Shown in pieces: positions 34,215-43,852 of a stretch of DNA of 64,000 bases. The stretch is from Bin55 sp965116055. GTDB lineage: Bacteria > Pseudomonadota > Gammaproteobacteria > Pseudomonadales > Azotimanducaceae. Positions within the stretch are counted from its first letter, which is position 1; each line of letters begins with the position of its first letter. The translations under genes and the position numbers were made by a program. The stretch lies in contig OZ220466.1 of assembly GCA_965116055.1 (NCBI GenBank), forward strand, positions 1,116,001 to 1,180,000, written 5' to 3'. Below the pieces are notes generated by a model. That model was given only the letters and a program-made list of their open reading frames with translations. It had not been told where the DNA came from and made no database searches.

Positions 34215-36390
34215 AACGCGTTCTCAAACGATTGCGCACGATCTCGGCGGCCGTGTTGAATATGAATGTGATGAGAAACAGCACGAGGGCCGTTAAGAAG
34301 AGGATGCGGAAATGCGTGGAATTGGTTTCGGATTCCGGCATTTCAACGGCAATGTTGGCTGCGAATGTCCGCATGCCTTGAAATAGGTTGAGGTCCATGA
34401 TAGGTGTATTGCCGGTTGCCATAAGCACAATCATGGTTTCGCCAACGGCACGCCCGAACCCGATCATGATGGCGGAGAAAATACCGGGACTGGCTGTCAG
34501 CAATACAACGCGGACTAAAGTTTGCCAGCGGGTCGCCCCAAGGGCAAGCGAACCGTGAACCAGGTGCAGAGGAACGCCGTAAATCGCATCTTCTGCAATG
34601 GAAAATATCGTCGGTATCACGGCTAATCCCATCGCCATGCCGATGATCAATGCGTTACGTTGGTCGTACTCTAATCCCATCGTTTCGTACAGCCACGCTT
34701 TAGCATCGCCACCAAAAAAGAAGTTGGCTAGCGGTTGATCGAATTCAAGCGCTAGCCAACCAACAAGCAGCAATACTGGAATGAGGATTGCTGCAAACCA
34801 ACCGTCGCAGACTCCGATGATTCGACTAGGCAAGCGCGACCATATGGTCGCGAATGCAAGCATGCCGATAGGTAGCACAATCGCGCATAGGAGTACCGAT
34901 GTCAGATGATTCTCAACGATCGGCGCCAGCCATAAGCCAGCTAGAAATCCAATAATGACAGTGGGTAACGCCGCCATGATTTCGATGCCTGGCTTGACCC
35001 AGGCGCGCATGCCAGGAGCCATGAAATTTGCGGTATAGATTGCGCCGGCAACCGCGATGGGGATCGCCACAATCATGGCGTAGAAGGCAGCTTTTAGCGT
35101 GCCGAATAACAGGGGCGTGAGTGAAAATTTCGGCTCAAAGTCGGTATCGGCCGAGGAACTTTGCCATCTGAAGACAGGTTCTTCGTAGCCTTCATACCAA
35201 ACCTTGCCCCACAAAGAGCCCCAAGAAATTTCAGGGTGCGTGTTATGGATTGCAAGAATGCGGATTCGACCTTCTCCGGTCGCCACGAATCGATCTGCGC
35301 GCGGTGAAAACGCGATGAGGTCTGGCTTAAATTCAAGTTCTGCGGATGCAAGCTTTCGTTCGGAGGTTGTATAACCCAGATGCATGACGTGTCGATCGTC
35401 AATCGCTGCAAAGCCTTTGCGTCGGTGCTCACTTGCCAATGCGATGATCGGAGCATTGAACATCGTATGCCGAATCGGTTTGAGAATGCTTCCTCGATCG
35501 GATGGTGAAAGTGCCCATTGCTCGACGGTACCCGATTGGTAACCTAGCAGTAACGAGTAGCGCCCAAGAAGTGGTTCAATCGCGGTTGGCGGCATGCCGT
35601 TGGTTGCGAACGTTGCTTGCTGGACGACTCGCGGGCGCGTCACAGAGGGTAAAAGGATCAAGCGAAAATCACCGGTCACTGCATTCACGTCGTAGACGAA
35701 ACGTCCGCGCGGGCCAAACATGGTTCGAAAGGGACCGATTGGTCCGTTGATTGCGTGTTCGTCGGGGAATTCGAGCTCGAACGACTCATCAATCAACTCG
35801 AATTCCACAAACAGCAGCGAGCCATCCGTTTGGCGTGCCACGATGCGCAAATGGTCATCGTTCTTAAAGACGTCAAAGTTTGTGATGTCGCGAGGCAATT
35901 GAAAGGATGTCCCGGCGAAGAGCGATTCGACGTGTTGTTCCAAGCGTCTTTCCGCATTGGTATAACGAACCTGGTGTGTGATACGGAAAAAATGGAGGCG
36001 ATCACTCATATCCCTCACCGCGAAGGTATCGCGGGATGGAAACACGGGAACGACTTCGCGCCATGGGCCGATCCCGTGTGCCACTCGGCGTTTTATGTCG
36101 AACGTTTTCGCATGCCGAAATTCAATGTGACCACTTGCTCGAATGAGGGTCAGGATCTCGAAACTGTCGTCTGAACCAACGTGTAGTACATCATCCGGTA
36201 CATCTGCGCTCTCGTTCAAGTAGTCGATTGAAGAAGGGGTCAGAATCGGCAGCACCACCCAAAATAAGTAACCCATGATCAGGATGATCGCGGCGATGAC
36301 GGCGATGCCTCCCGCGCCTATCATTTTTTGTGTAAGCACGTTGAACCAACGTCGACGCCTTGACAGCTTGGGGAGGTTGTAGGTGGTCAT
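34201..36390 (-). CDS. pstC: Phosphate ABC transporter permease PstC, long form
   Basis: 729-aa partner of the long PstA. One N-terminal membrane helix (about 27-52) is followed by roughly 350 residues of beta-rich, probably periplasmic sequence. The C-terminal permease domain carries IMAALPTVIIGFLAGLWLAP, the loop GSLALGATRWQTLVRVVL and GFGRAVGETMIVLMATGN. The role of the extra domain is not known to me. It lies between pstS and pstA. Confidence 0.92.
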   Translation of the reverse strand: MTTYNLPKLSRRRRWFNVLTQKMIGAGGIAVIAAIILIMGYLFWVVLPILTPSSIDYLNESADVPDDVLHVGSDDSFEILTLIRASGHIEFRHAKTFDIKRRVAHGIGPWREVVPVFPSRDTFAVRDMSDRLHFFRITHQVRYTNAERRLEQHVESLFAGTSFQLPRDITNFDVFKNDDHLRIVARQTDGSLLFVEFELIDESFELEFPDEHAINGPIGPFRTMFGPRGRFVYDVNAVTGDFRLILLPSVTRPRVVQQATFATNGMPPTAIEPLLGRYSLLLGYQSGTVEQWALSPSDRGSILKPIRHTMFNAPIIALASEHRRKGFAAIDDRHVMHLGYTTSERKLASAELEFKPDLIAFSPRADRFVATGEGRIRILAIHNTHPEISWGSLWGKVWYEGYEEPVFRWQSSSADTDFEPKFSLTPLLFGTLKAAFYAMIVAIPIAVAGAIYTANFMAPGMRAWVKPGIEIMAALPTVIIGFLAGLWLAPIVENHLTSVLLCAIVLPIGMLAFATIWSRLPSRIIGVCDGWFAAILIPVLLLVGWLALEFDQPLANFFFGGDAKAWLYETMGLEYDQRNALIIGMAMGLAVIPTIFSIAEDAIYGVPLHLVHGSLALGATRWQTLVRVVLLTASPGIFSAIMIGFGRAVGETMIVLMATGNTPIMDLNLFQGMRTFAANIAVEMPESETNSTHFRILFLTALVLFLITFIFNTAAEIVRNRLRTRYGNL

Positions 36391-36397
36391 GCTGACG

Positions 36398-37357
36398 TCA
36401 GTTTGCGAGTCGCCTTAATTCGCGATCGACCATACGTGCTGAAAGCGGTACGTAGCCGTCTTTTTTAACAACCTCCTGGCCCGTATGCGATAAGACCATG
36501 CGGAGGAACTCGTATTCGAGTGGATTCAACAGCGTATCCGGTTTTTTATTGACATAGATATACAGATAGCGTCGCAGCGGGTAGCTGCCGTCTAGTGCAG
36601 TTTCCAGCGAGACCTCAATAGGCGGCATGGAAGCATCTTCGGCAATTGGTACGGACCGCACGCCGGACGTCACGTAACCCACGCCAGAGTAACCGATGCC
36701 GTTGAGCGAGGCAGTTACGGACTGCACGACAGATGCAGAACCTGGCTGTTCGTTTACGGTATTCTTAAAGTCGCCCGAACACAGACCGACCTGCTTGAAA
36801 TAGCCATAGGTACCGGAGACCGAATTACGCCCGTAAAGCTGAATAGGTCGATTGACCCAAGAGCCTTCTAGTCCTAGATCGCCCCACGTACGCACATTCT
36901 GCGCCGCCCCACAACGGCGCGTGGTTGAAAACACCGCGTCGACTTGCGGGATCGTCAACGATTCAATGGGATTGTCCTTGTGTACGTACAGAGCCAGCGC
37001 ATCAATCGCAACCCGCATGCCAAGCGGTTTGTAGCCGAACTGTGTTTCGAAGGATTCGATCTCCTTGTCCTTCATCTTACGACTCATCGGGCCAAAATTT
37101 GCGACCCCTTCCGTGAGTGCTGGCGGTGCCGTGGATGAGCCCGCGGCTTGCACCTGAATATTGACATTGGGATATTCCTTTTCAAACGCTTCTGCCCACA
37201 GGGTCATGAGATTAGCAAGCGTATCGGAGCCCACGCTCGTTAAATTACCGGAAACGCCGCTCACGCGCTCGTAAACCGGTAGTTCTTCCGCGACCATCTG
37301 CAATGCCATCGCTATGCAAAGGACTACGGTTCCAATCTTGAGGCGCTTTTCGGTCAT
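36398..37357 (-). CDS. pstS: Phosphate-binding protein PstS
   Basis: 319-aa periplasmic phosphate-binding protein. The N-terminal signal peptide has hydrophobic core VVLCIAMALQMV. Phosphate-contacting motifs include VGSDTLANLM, AAGSSTAPPAL and NSVSGTYGYFK. It delivers phosphate to PstC/PstA. Its place inside the phoB-phoR-pst operon is typical of marine gammaproteobacteria, where phoBR leads. Confidence 0.93.
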   Translation of the reverse strand: MTEKRLKIGTVVLCIAMALQMVAEELPVYERVSGVSGNLTSVGSDTLANLMTLWAEAFEKEYPNVNIQVQAAGSSTAPPALTEGVANFGPMSRKMKDKEIESFETQFGYKPLGMRVAIDALALYVHKDNPIESLTIPQVDAVFSTTRRCGAAQNVRTWGDLGLEGSWVNRPIQLYGRNSVSGTYGYFKQVGLCSGDFKNTVNEQPGSASVVQSVTASLNGIGYSGVGYVTSGVRSVPIAEDASMPPIEVSLETALDGSYPLRRYLYIYVNKKPDTLLNPLEYEFLRMVLSHTGQEVVKKDGYVPLSARMVDRELRRLAN

Positions 37358-37365
37358 GTGGTCTC

Positions 37366-38652
37366 TCAGTTCGTTTCCTCAGGCGTGAATTGCAGAGGCA
37401 AGTCGAAGAAGAAAACGCTGCCTTCCCCTACTGAACTTTCGATCTGCAACTCGGATTGATGGCGAATAAGTACGTGCTTGACGATTGCAAGTCCTAGGCC
37501 TGTGCCGCCGCGCGCTCGACTTCCTTTCATGTCTACACGATAAAACCGTTCGGTCAGTCTTGAGATAGATTCCGGTGGGATGCCTACGCCTTGATCTTTC
37601 ACTTGGATACGTGCGCTCGATCCGCGGCGCACGCAGCTAATGTTGATTTCACCTCCGTCGGGGCTATAACGAATCGCGTTCGTTACTAGATTCATAAAGA
37701 CGCTATGGATTTCGGACGGCACACATTCGATTTGCAGTTCGTCCTCTGCATGAAGCGTAATGAGGTGAGTACATTGGTTAAGCGAAGCAACTTCTTCAAT
37801 AACTGCATTGAGTTGATCCTTCACGTTGATTTTCTGGATCTCGTCGGGCGTAGGCGGTGGAGCTGATTCGAGCTGGGTAAGAGTGAGCAAGTCGTCGACC
37901 ATGAACCGCATGCGGTCGACGGGCGCGACAAGTCGCGTTGCGAGGTTGCGGAGATTTTGCTCGTCTAGATCGTCATTCACCATTGATTCGACATAACCGA
38001 ACATCACGGTCAAAGGCGTTCTTAATTCATGTGATACGTTGGCAATAAATTCCTGACGCATTGAAAGCAGCCTATTGAGCTCGGTGACATCGCGCGCCAA
38101 AATAAGTTTGCGATCGTCATCAAGTGCGACCATGCGAATTTCAAGTCGTTTTGCATCATTGACGGGTGAAGCGATCTCAATTAATCCGACCTCTTCTTTC
38201 AACATACGGGACAGACTCGGATGGCGTACGAGCGTGGATAGATCTGTATGTTGATCTGATTGTTTAATGCCTAGCAGTTCGATGGCGGATTGGTTAAACA
38301 TTTCGATTTGATTTTGCCGCTGCAAAATGATCCACGCATCTGGTAGAAAATTTGAGGTGGTACGAATGCGTTGTAACGCAGATAGCAACGCGCGAGACCG
38401 ATCGCGAGAATGACGGATCGTTCGGGCAACGTTCATGGCGAGTTCCTGCCAGTTTTTATTTAGAGTCGGTCTGGGACGAAGTGGATTCGCTAGCCATCGC
38501 TTGATTTCACGTTCGATCAATAGGCGATGAGCGCACACCCCTGCAAGCGCACAGGCGACGACCCAGCTAAATAAGCCTGTCCCAAACCACACGACGATCG
38601 CAAGGATCGCGGAGCCAATCCCTACGAGAACTGTTATGGATGCTGACGTCAC
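37366..38652 (-). CDS. phoR: Phosphate regulon sensor histidine kinase PhoR
   Basis: 428-aa membrane sensor kinase. Two close N-terminal helices (about 5-45) are followed by a PAS-like region (about 90-190). HisKA comes next, with the phosphorylated His in FIANVSHELRTPLTV, then the ATPase domain with NLVTNAIRYSPDGGE (N box), QGVGIPPE (G1) and GGTGLGLAIVKH (G2). There is no large periplasmic sensor, as expected for PhoR, which senses through Pst and PhoU. It overlaps phoB by four bases. Confidence 0.94.
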   Translation of the reverse strand: MTSASITVLVGIGSAILAIVVWFGTGLFSWVVACALAGVCAHRLLIEREIKRWLANPLRPRPTLNKNWQELAMNVARTIRHSRDRSRALLSALQRIRTTSNFLPDAWIILQRQNQIEMFNQSAIELLGIKQSDQHTDLSTLVRHPSLSRMLKEEVGLIEIASPVNDAKRLEIRMVALDDDRKLILARDVTELNRLLSMRQEFIANVSHELRTPLTVMFGYVESMVNDDLDEQNLRNLATRLVAPVDRMRFMVDDLLTLTQLESAPPPTPDEIQKINVKDQLNAVIEEVASLNQCTHLITLHAEDELQIECVPSEIHSVFMNLVTNAIRYSPDGGEINISCVRRGSSARIQVKDQGVGIPPESISRLTERFYRVDMKGSRARGGTGLGLAIVKHVLIRHQSELQIESSVGEGSVFFFDLPLQFTPEETN

Positions 38653-39350
38653 GCACTTGTGAACGCGGCGTTGAGGCGATAGCCTAGGCCGCGGACAGTT
38701 TGTATCAAAGGATCCATGTTGTACGGTTGGAGCGCTTTACGTAACCGTAGCACATGCACATCAACAGTGCGTTCGTCTATGTAGACGCTTCGGCCCCATA
38801 CGAGGTCAAGTAGCTGACTCCGTTTAAATGCGCGCTTGGGATAGCGCAAAAACAGCTCAAGCAGTCGATATTCGGTCGGCCGTAGGTGAATGTAATCGCC
38901 TTTGACGCACACACTATGTGCTACCGGATCCAAATTTAACCCATTGACGGACAATTGGCTGGCTGTAGCCCCGCCGCCTGCTCGTTTTAGTAACGCCTTA
39001 ATCCGTGCATTTAGTTCACGCGGCGAAAACGGTTTGGTAACGTAGTCATCCATACCAGCGTCGAAGCTCTTCAATTTGTCAACTTCCTCGCCGCGGGCCG
39101 TGAGCATGATTAAGGGAATATCTTGCGTGTATTGGTCATGTCGGATGCGACGAGCTAATTCGATACCTGACATTCCGGGTAACATCCAGTCAATGAGCAC
39201 TAAATCGGGCAGTTCATGTTTTAGCTGCTCCATCGCGGACTCTGCGTCTGCTACAGTGGAAACCACATAACCGGAGCGGCCGATGGAATACTGCAAGAGT
39301 TCGCGAATCTCCTGCTCGTCTTCAACGACCAGAATGCGATGAGACTTCAT
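38649..39350 (-). CDS. phoB: Phosphate regulon response regulator PhoB
   Basis: 233-aa OmpR/PhoB-type regulator. The receiver domain has acidic residues in VEDEQE, phosphoacceptor Asp54 (VLIDWMLPGMSG) and the conserved Lys in YVTKPFSPREL. The winged-helix DNA-binding domain ends in RTVDVHVLRLRKAL and TVRGLGYRLN. It heads the whole pst operon and probably activates its own promoter through the candidate Pho box just upstream. Confidence 0.95.
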   Translation of the reverse strand: MKSHRILVVEDEQEIRELLQYSIGRSGYVVSTVADAESAMEQLKHELPDLVLIDWMLPGMSGIELARRIRHDQYTQDIPLIMLTARGEEVDKLKSFDAGMDDYVTKPFSPRELNARIKALLKRAGGGATASQLSVNGLNLDPVAHSVCVKGDYIHLRPTEYRLLELFLRYPKRAFKRSQLLDLVWGRSVYIDERTVDVHVLRLRKALQPYNMDPLIQTVRGLGYRLNAAFTSA

Positions 39351-39732
39351 TACACCTTAATGAGTGATAGCACTACGTGCATAGCATCGTTGTTGATATG
39401 ACAACTTTGTTAAACCGTCGATAAATAGCCTCAGCCTTCAGTCGACCGTCGAACCAATGTCATGTTGTCAAGAACGGCGATTGAGTATTGAAAGAGGCAC
39501 GCTATGTTACGGCGACATGGTGATCGGTGTTTTTGGAAGTTAGCCAAATGCATGCCACTATTTCATGCATGCTGTTGGCTGTCCGAATCAATGCAAGCTT
39601 ACAATCCTGCGCTTGTTGATTTTGTCTCCACTTGACTTTACAGCGGTCGGGTGTACGTTGATAACGGCAAAAGCCGTATCTTCGTCATCACCGGATTAGC
39701 ACACATCGAACGGACAATTAGGAAATATCCGT
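39351..39732. other. 382-nt divergent intergenic region, phoB to dienelactone hydrolase
   Basis: Holds the candidate Pho box near phoB. The remaining stretch toward the hydrolase gene contains a local palindrome, GCATGCCACTATTTCATGCATGC at 39548-39570 in essence, and otherwise nothing that I recognise. Confidence 0.5.
39397..39415 (-). promoter_or_regulatory. Candidate Pho box upstream of phoB
   Basis: On the minus strand the site reads GTTTAACAAAGTTGTCATA, agreeing with the E. coli phoB Pho box (TTTTCATAAATCTGTCATA) at 14 of 19 positions, including the well-conserved TGTCATA half. It is about 47 bp upstream of the phoB start, suited to activation by phosphorylated PhoB. The upstream half-site is weak. 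Confidence 0.5.
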
Positions 39733-40404
39733 ATGGGAATTCATCGTCAATTACGCGCCGAAGACGGTTTCACGCTTGGCGCATACGAAGCGATGCCGAC
39801 TGACGAGCCGCGCGGAGGCGTCGTGATCATACAGGAGATATTCGGCGTGAATGCTCACATTCGTGATGTAGTTGATGGCTATGCAAAGGAAGGCTATGCG
39901 GTCATTGCGCCGCAGATTTTCGATCGGGTTAAACGAGATGTTGAACTAGGTTACGATGGTGAAGACCTGGCCGCAGGCATCAAATTTGCATTTCAAGATT
40001 CCGACCGTGCGAAAACACTCTGGGATCTGCAAGCGGCAGTCGAAGAAATAGGCAAGTGGGGGGAAGTCGCAGTCATCGGCTATTGCTACGGTGGTCTGCT
40101 GGCATGGTTGACTGCGTGTCAACTTCGCGGTATTGCATGTGCGATCGCGTTCTACGGTGGTGGTATTGCTAACGAAAGCGATCAGACCGCGCGCTGCCCA
40201 GTCATGATGCATTTCGGTGAATTAGACAGTGCAATACCCATGGCTGAGGTTGATGCAATCAAAGCTGGGCAACCCGAAGCCAGCATTTTTACGTATGCTG
40301 CGGATCATGGTTTTAACTGCGATCATCGTGCTTCGCACAATGCCGAGGCGGCCGCGCTAGCTAAAAATCGCACTCTTGCGTTTATGGCAAAACACCTCGG
40401 TTGA
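39733..40404 (+). CDS. Dienelactone hydrolase family protein
   Basis: 223-aa alpha/beta hydrolase of the dienelactone hydrolase family. The triad is visible: Cys118 in IGYCYGG, Asp in FGELDSAIP and His in ADHGFNCDHR. The N-terminal IQEIFGVNAHIRDVVDGYA is typical. Members act in aromatic degradation or as general carboxylesterases; the lack of catabolic neighbours gives no hint of the substrate. It is monocistronic. Confidence 0.88.
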   Translation: MGIHRQLRAEDGFTLGAYEAMPTDEPRGGVVIIQEIFGVNAHIRDVVDGYAKEGYAVIAPQIFDRVKRDVELGYDGEDLAAGIKFAFQDSDRAKTLWDLQAAVEEIGKWGEVAVIGYCYGGLLAWLTACQLRGIACAIAFYGGGIANESDQTARCPVMMHFGELDSAIPMAEVDAIKAGQPEASIFTYAADHGFNCDHRASHNAEAAALAKNRTLAFMAKHLG

Positions 40405-40661
40405 AATGCCTTCACAAAAATATGGGCGCTATCGTTATAAATGTCAAAGGGAAAGGTGCGGTAAGGCGACTCGTTTCTCCGATTGACCGTTTTCTTTTGC
40501 ACTAATGCTGTCAGCACGAATCGTAAACTGAACTTGGGTGAAGAGCGCGATTGGTTTGACTCCGCAACAATTCAACGACGATCGCTGATCGTTAAAAAAA
40601 TAGGACTGACATTGATGTTAAACGTTGATGTTGAAACGATTCACGGAGTACTCGCAATTCA

Positions 40662-41447
40662 ATGAGTTTTTTTCTGAAGAAACCCGGTAGACAGCTGAGA
40701 AGCGTGTCAGTAGTCGTCTCTGCCATGATGGCTATGTCGATTGTGGGCGAGACCACGCTAGAGTCGGTATACGCCGTTGCTGAGTCTATCAATGAAGACG
40801 CACGCACGTCTCAAGCGAAGATCAATGATGTCTCGGATGAGACCAGTGCACTGCTTAGGGAATATAAGGCAGTTCTCAAGATCAACGATGGCTTGCGCGT
40901 TTACAACCGGCAACTAGAACGACAGATTGCCAACCAAGAACGTCAAATCAGTACGCTGAACAAGTCCATTGACGAAGTCACTGTTATTCAACGCCAAATC
41001 GTACCGCTTATGTGGCGTATGATCGATGGATTGGATCAATTCGTCAATCTTGATATGCCCTTTTTAATGGAAGAGCGTCTCGAACGTGTTGATCGCTTGC
41101 GCGATCTTATGGAACGTGCCGATGTCGCTGTTTCAGAACAGTTCAGTCAAGTGTTGCGTGCCTATCAAATTGAAAACGAGTATGGTCGTACCTTGACGCC
41201 TTATACAGGAGAGATTGAAGTAAACGGTCAAACGCGCATTGTCGATATCCTGCAGGTTGGACGAGTTGCGTTGGTCTATCAAACAACCGATGGATCGGAA
41301 ACTGGTTTCTGGAATAAGAAAACTCGACAGTGGGAAGTCTTGGAAGATGCGTTCACTACACCTACGCGAAACGGTTTGAAGATGGCACGGAAACAACTGA
41401 CAAGTGGCTTGTTCGTGGTGCCAGTGCATGCGCCGGAGGGCTCGTAA
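40662..41447 (+). CDS. DUF3450 protein of TonB energy system (TtpB-like)
   Basis: 261 aa, first gene of the TonB cluster. An N-terminal hydrophobic stretch (about 17-38) acts as signal or anchor. A long coiled coil follows (about 55-115, with YNRQLERQIANQERQISTLN), and the family region VPLMWRMIDGLDQFVNLDMP identifies DUF3450. The C-terminal half is beta-rich. In Vibrio and Shewanella tonB2-type clusters the same family precedes TtpC and is thought to help couple the inner-membrane motor to outer-membrane transport. It overlaps the next gene by one base (TAATG). Confidence 0.85.
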   Translation: MSFFLKKPGRQLRSVSVVVSAMMAMSIVGETTLESVYAVAESINEDARTSQAKINDVSDETSALLREYKAVLKINDGLRVYNRQLERQIANQERQISTLNKSIDEVTVIQRQIVPLMWRMIDGLDQFVNLDMPFLMEERLERVDRLRDLMERADVAVSEQFSQVLRAYQIENEYGRTLTPYTGEIEVNGQTRIVDILQVGRVALVYQTTDGSETGFWNKKTRQWEVLEDAFTTPTRNGLKMARKQLTSGLFVVPVHAPEGS

Positions 41448-42919
41448 TGAAACTGAATTGGTTACGCATCAGCGCAGCGGGTCTTTTATGCTTGGTTGGC
41501 GCCACGTTTCTGGCCCAAGAAGAGAGCATCCTTGAGGAAGCCGGACTTGAGGTTGTCAAGGCCAATTCCCTCGATGAACTACTGGAAAAAATCCAACAGC
41601 GACGAATCGTCGAGAACCGCGATCACACAGCCCGAGAAGCTGAATTTCAGCGTCGTAAAGACGACCAACAAAGACTGTTGAACGAAGCCAAGGCGGAGCA
41701 AGCGCGCCTTGAAAGACGGAGTGAACAGCTTGATACGCAGTATGAAGCGAATGAAGTTCGCATAGGTGATTTGCAGGAATTGCTAGACAATCGACTGGGT
41801 TCGCTGCGCGAGTTGTTCGGTGTGTTGCAGCAGGTTGCTGGCGATGCACGCGGAAATTTCGAAGGATCAATCATTAGTCTTGAAATTCCAGGACGCGAGA
41901 AATTCCTTGCGGACTTTGCCGCCCGTATGGGTACGGCGAGTGAGTTAGCATCAATTGACGAAATGGAAGAAATTTGGTCAATGTTGCAACAACAAATGAC
42001 TGAATCTTCGAAAGTCGCGAGATTTAGCGCGCCTGTCAATATGTTGTCAGGGGCTCAGGTTGCCACTGATGTCGTTCGTGTGGGCGAATTCAACCTCGTG
42101 GGACCGGATGGTTATATCAATTTTGATGTCGATTTAAAGGCGCTTACGGAACTTTCACGCCAACCTTCCGCGGAATTCACCGGTTCAGCTGAAGACCTAT
42201 ACGATGCTAACCCTGGTGAATTGGTGGGCTTTGCGCTTGACCCCACGCGGGGTTCTTTGTTGAGCTTGGAGATTCAGCGAGCAACACTCGGCGAGATGGT
42301 CGGCACGCCGTTTGGGGGCATTGCGACAGGCAAGTGTTATTTACCTTTCTGTGATGGACAAGGTGGTTTAGTTGGTTCGATCATCATTCTCGTGGGTCTT
42401 GTTGGTGTTGTGCTAGCGCTTGAGCGCTTAATCTCGCTTTTCTTTGTCGCGCGAAAAGTCAATGCGCAGAAACAGAAGCCCGATGAGCCTGATGCGAGCA
42501 ATCCGCTCGGCCGCGTGATTGGCGTTTTTCACAACAATCGAGACATTGATGTCGAAACCTTGCAATTGAAGATGGGCGAAGCCGTGTTGCAGGAAACGCC
42601 CAAAATCTCCCGTAATATTGCTATCGTGCAGGTTATTTCCGTCGTCGCGCCACTCATGGGTCTGCTCGGTACCGTTATCGGCATGATTCAAACATTCCAA
42701 GCTATTACACTTTACGGTACCGGGGATCCTAAAATCATGGCAAGCGGCATTTCGACCGCTTTAATGACCACAGTACTCGGCTTATGCGTGGCGATCCCGA
42801 CTGTTTTATTGCATGCGCTAGCGCATCAACGAAGTCGATCGCTTATTCATGTGCTTGACGAACAGTCGGAAGGTATCATCGCTCTACACGCAGAACAAAC
42901 GGGCGAAAAGATCGGATAA
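41447..42919 (+). CDS. MotA/TolQ/ExbB-family protein with periplasmic domain (TtpC-like)
   Basis: 490 aa from ATG 41447; the frame is open upstream, but that part lies inside the DUF3450 gene. A signal peptide (hydrophobic to about residue 22) is followed by a coiled-coil region (about 45-125) and a periplasmic domain. The C-terminal MotA/TolQ/ExbB proton-channel domain has helices near 305-330 (IIILVGLVGVVLALERLISL), 395-425 (VISVVAPLMGLLGTVIGMI) and 440-465. This fits TtpC of the TonB2 systems, which works together with a second ExbB. Confidence 0.88.
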   Translation: MKLNWLRISAAGLLCLVGATFLAQEESILEEAGLEVVKANSLDELLEKIQQRRIVENRDHTAREAEFQRRKDDQQRLLNEAKAEQARLERRSEQLDTQYEANEVRIGDLQELLDNRLGSLRELFGVLQQVAGDARGNFEGSIISLEIPGREKFLADFAARMGTASELASIDEMEEIWSMLQQQMTESSKVARFSAPVNMLSGAQVATDVVRVGEFNLVGPDGYINFDVDLKALTELSRQPSAEFTGSAEDLYDANPGELVGFALDPTRGSLLSLEIQRATLGEMVGTPFGGIATGKCYLPFCDGQGGLVGSIIILVGLVGVVLALERLISLFFVARKVNAQKQKPDEPDASNPLGRVIGVFHNNRDIDVETLQLKMGEAVLQETPKISRNIAIVQVISVVAPLMGLLGTVIGMIQTFQAITLYGTGDPKIMASGISTALMTTVLGLCVAIPTVLLHALAHQRSRSLIHVLDEQSEGIIALHAEQTGEKIG

Positions 42920-42924
42920 CCCTG

Positions 42925-43437
42925 ATGGATATCTACATATCAATTGTTCGTTTCTTTGAGCAAGGCGGGGATGTCATCTATCTCATTGCATTAACGACTT
43001 TTTTGATGTGGATGTTGATGTTCGAGAGGCTCTGGTACTTTCTGAGAGAGCATCGTGGTGTCATTCGTAATGCAATAGAAGAATGGGAATTACGCGATGA
43101 ACGCCGTTCGTGGACCGCTCGTGTGATTCGAGAACGTTTAATCTCTGAGACGAATGCCCGCATTCGCGGCAGTATGCCCATCATATTGACGTGCATCACG
43201 CTCTGTCCGCTGCTAGGTTTATTAGGTACGGTTACAGGAATGATTCAGGTATTCGACGCCATGGCAACGCAAGGTGGCAATGCTCGCTCTATGGCAGCGG
43301 GCGTATCGGCTGCGACGATTCCCACGATGTCGGGCATGATTGCCTCATTGTCTGGTATCATGGGTTCCACCTTCTTACGGCGGCGAATCGACACGGAAAG
43401 CGAATTACTTGAAGATCACCTGACGTTGGATCACTGA
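42925..43437 (+). CDS. exbB: Biopolymer transport protein ExbB
   Basis: 170-aa proton-channel protein with three membrane helices (about 17-35, 85-110 and 125-150). The conserved LTCITLCPLLGLLGTVTGMI and the helix TIPTMSGMIASLSGIMGSTF match ExbB/TolQ. It pairs with ExbD to energise TonB. Its stop overlaps the exbD start by one base. Confidence 0.9.
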   Translation: MDIYISIVRFFEQGGDVIYLIALTTFLMWMLMFERLWYFLREHRGVIRNAIEEWELRDERRSWTARVIRERLISETNARIRGSMPIILTCITLCPLLGLLGTVTGMIQVFDAMATQGGNARSMAAGVSAATIPTMSGMIASLSGIMGSTFLRRRIDTESELLEDHLTLDH

Positions 43438-43838
43438 TGGCAACAGGCAAACGCCGCAAAAGCGATGACGATTCAGATATCAATCTGACGCCAATGCTGG
43501 ACGTGGTCTTCATCATGCTGATCTTCTTCATTGTGACGGCTACCTTTATCAAGCAGGCAGGCATTGATGTGTTGCGGCCTGACGCTAAGACAGATCAACC
43601 CAAACCGCTCGTAAGCGTCTTGATCGCCATAGGACCAAACGGCGATATTTGGATTGATAAGAACCGAGTGGACGAGAACACGATTCGCGCCCATATTGAA
43701 CGTTTGCAAGCTGAGAACCCCAAGGGTGGCATTGTGATTCAGGCCGATCGATTGGCATCGTATAAAAAACTGAAAGCAACTCTTGATGCCGCTAGAGGCG
43801 CCGGTGTAACCGAGGTTGCGATCGCAACCTTGGATTGA
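43437..43838 (+). CDS. exbD: Biopolymer transport protein ExbD
   Basis: 133-aa ExbD with a single N-terminal helix (about 20-42) holding the proton-carrying Asp in LTPMLDVVFIMLIFFIV. The periplasmic domain follows, with VSVLIAIGPNGDIWIDK and GGIVIQADRLA. It forms the motor with ExbB and the TtpC-like protein. The stop overlaps a possible TTG start of tonB. Confidence 0.92.
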   Translation: MATGKRRKSDDDSDINLTPMLDVVFIMLIFFIVTATFIKQAGIDVLRPDAKTDQPKPLVSVLIAIGPNGDIWIDKNRVDENTIRAHIERLQAENPKGGIVIQADRLASYKKLKATLDAARGAGVTEVAIATLD

Positions 43839-43852
43839 GCGAGAGCGGAGTC

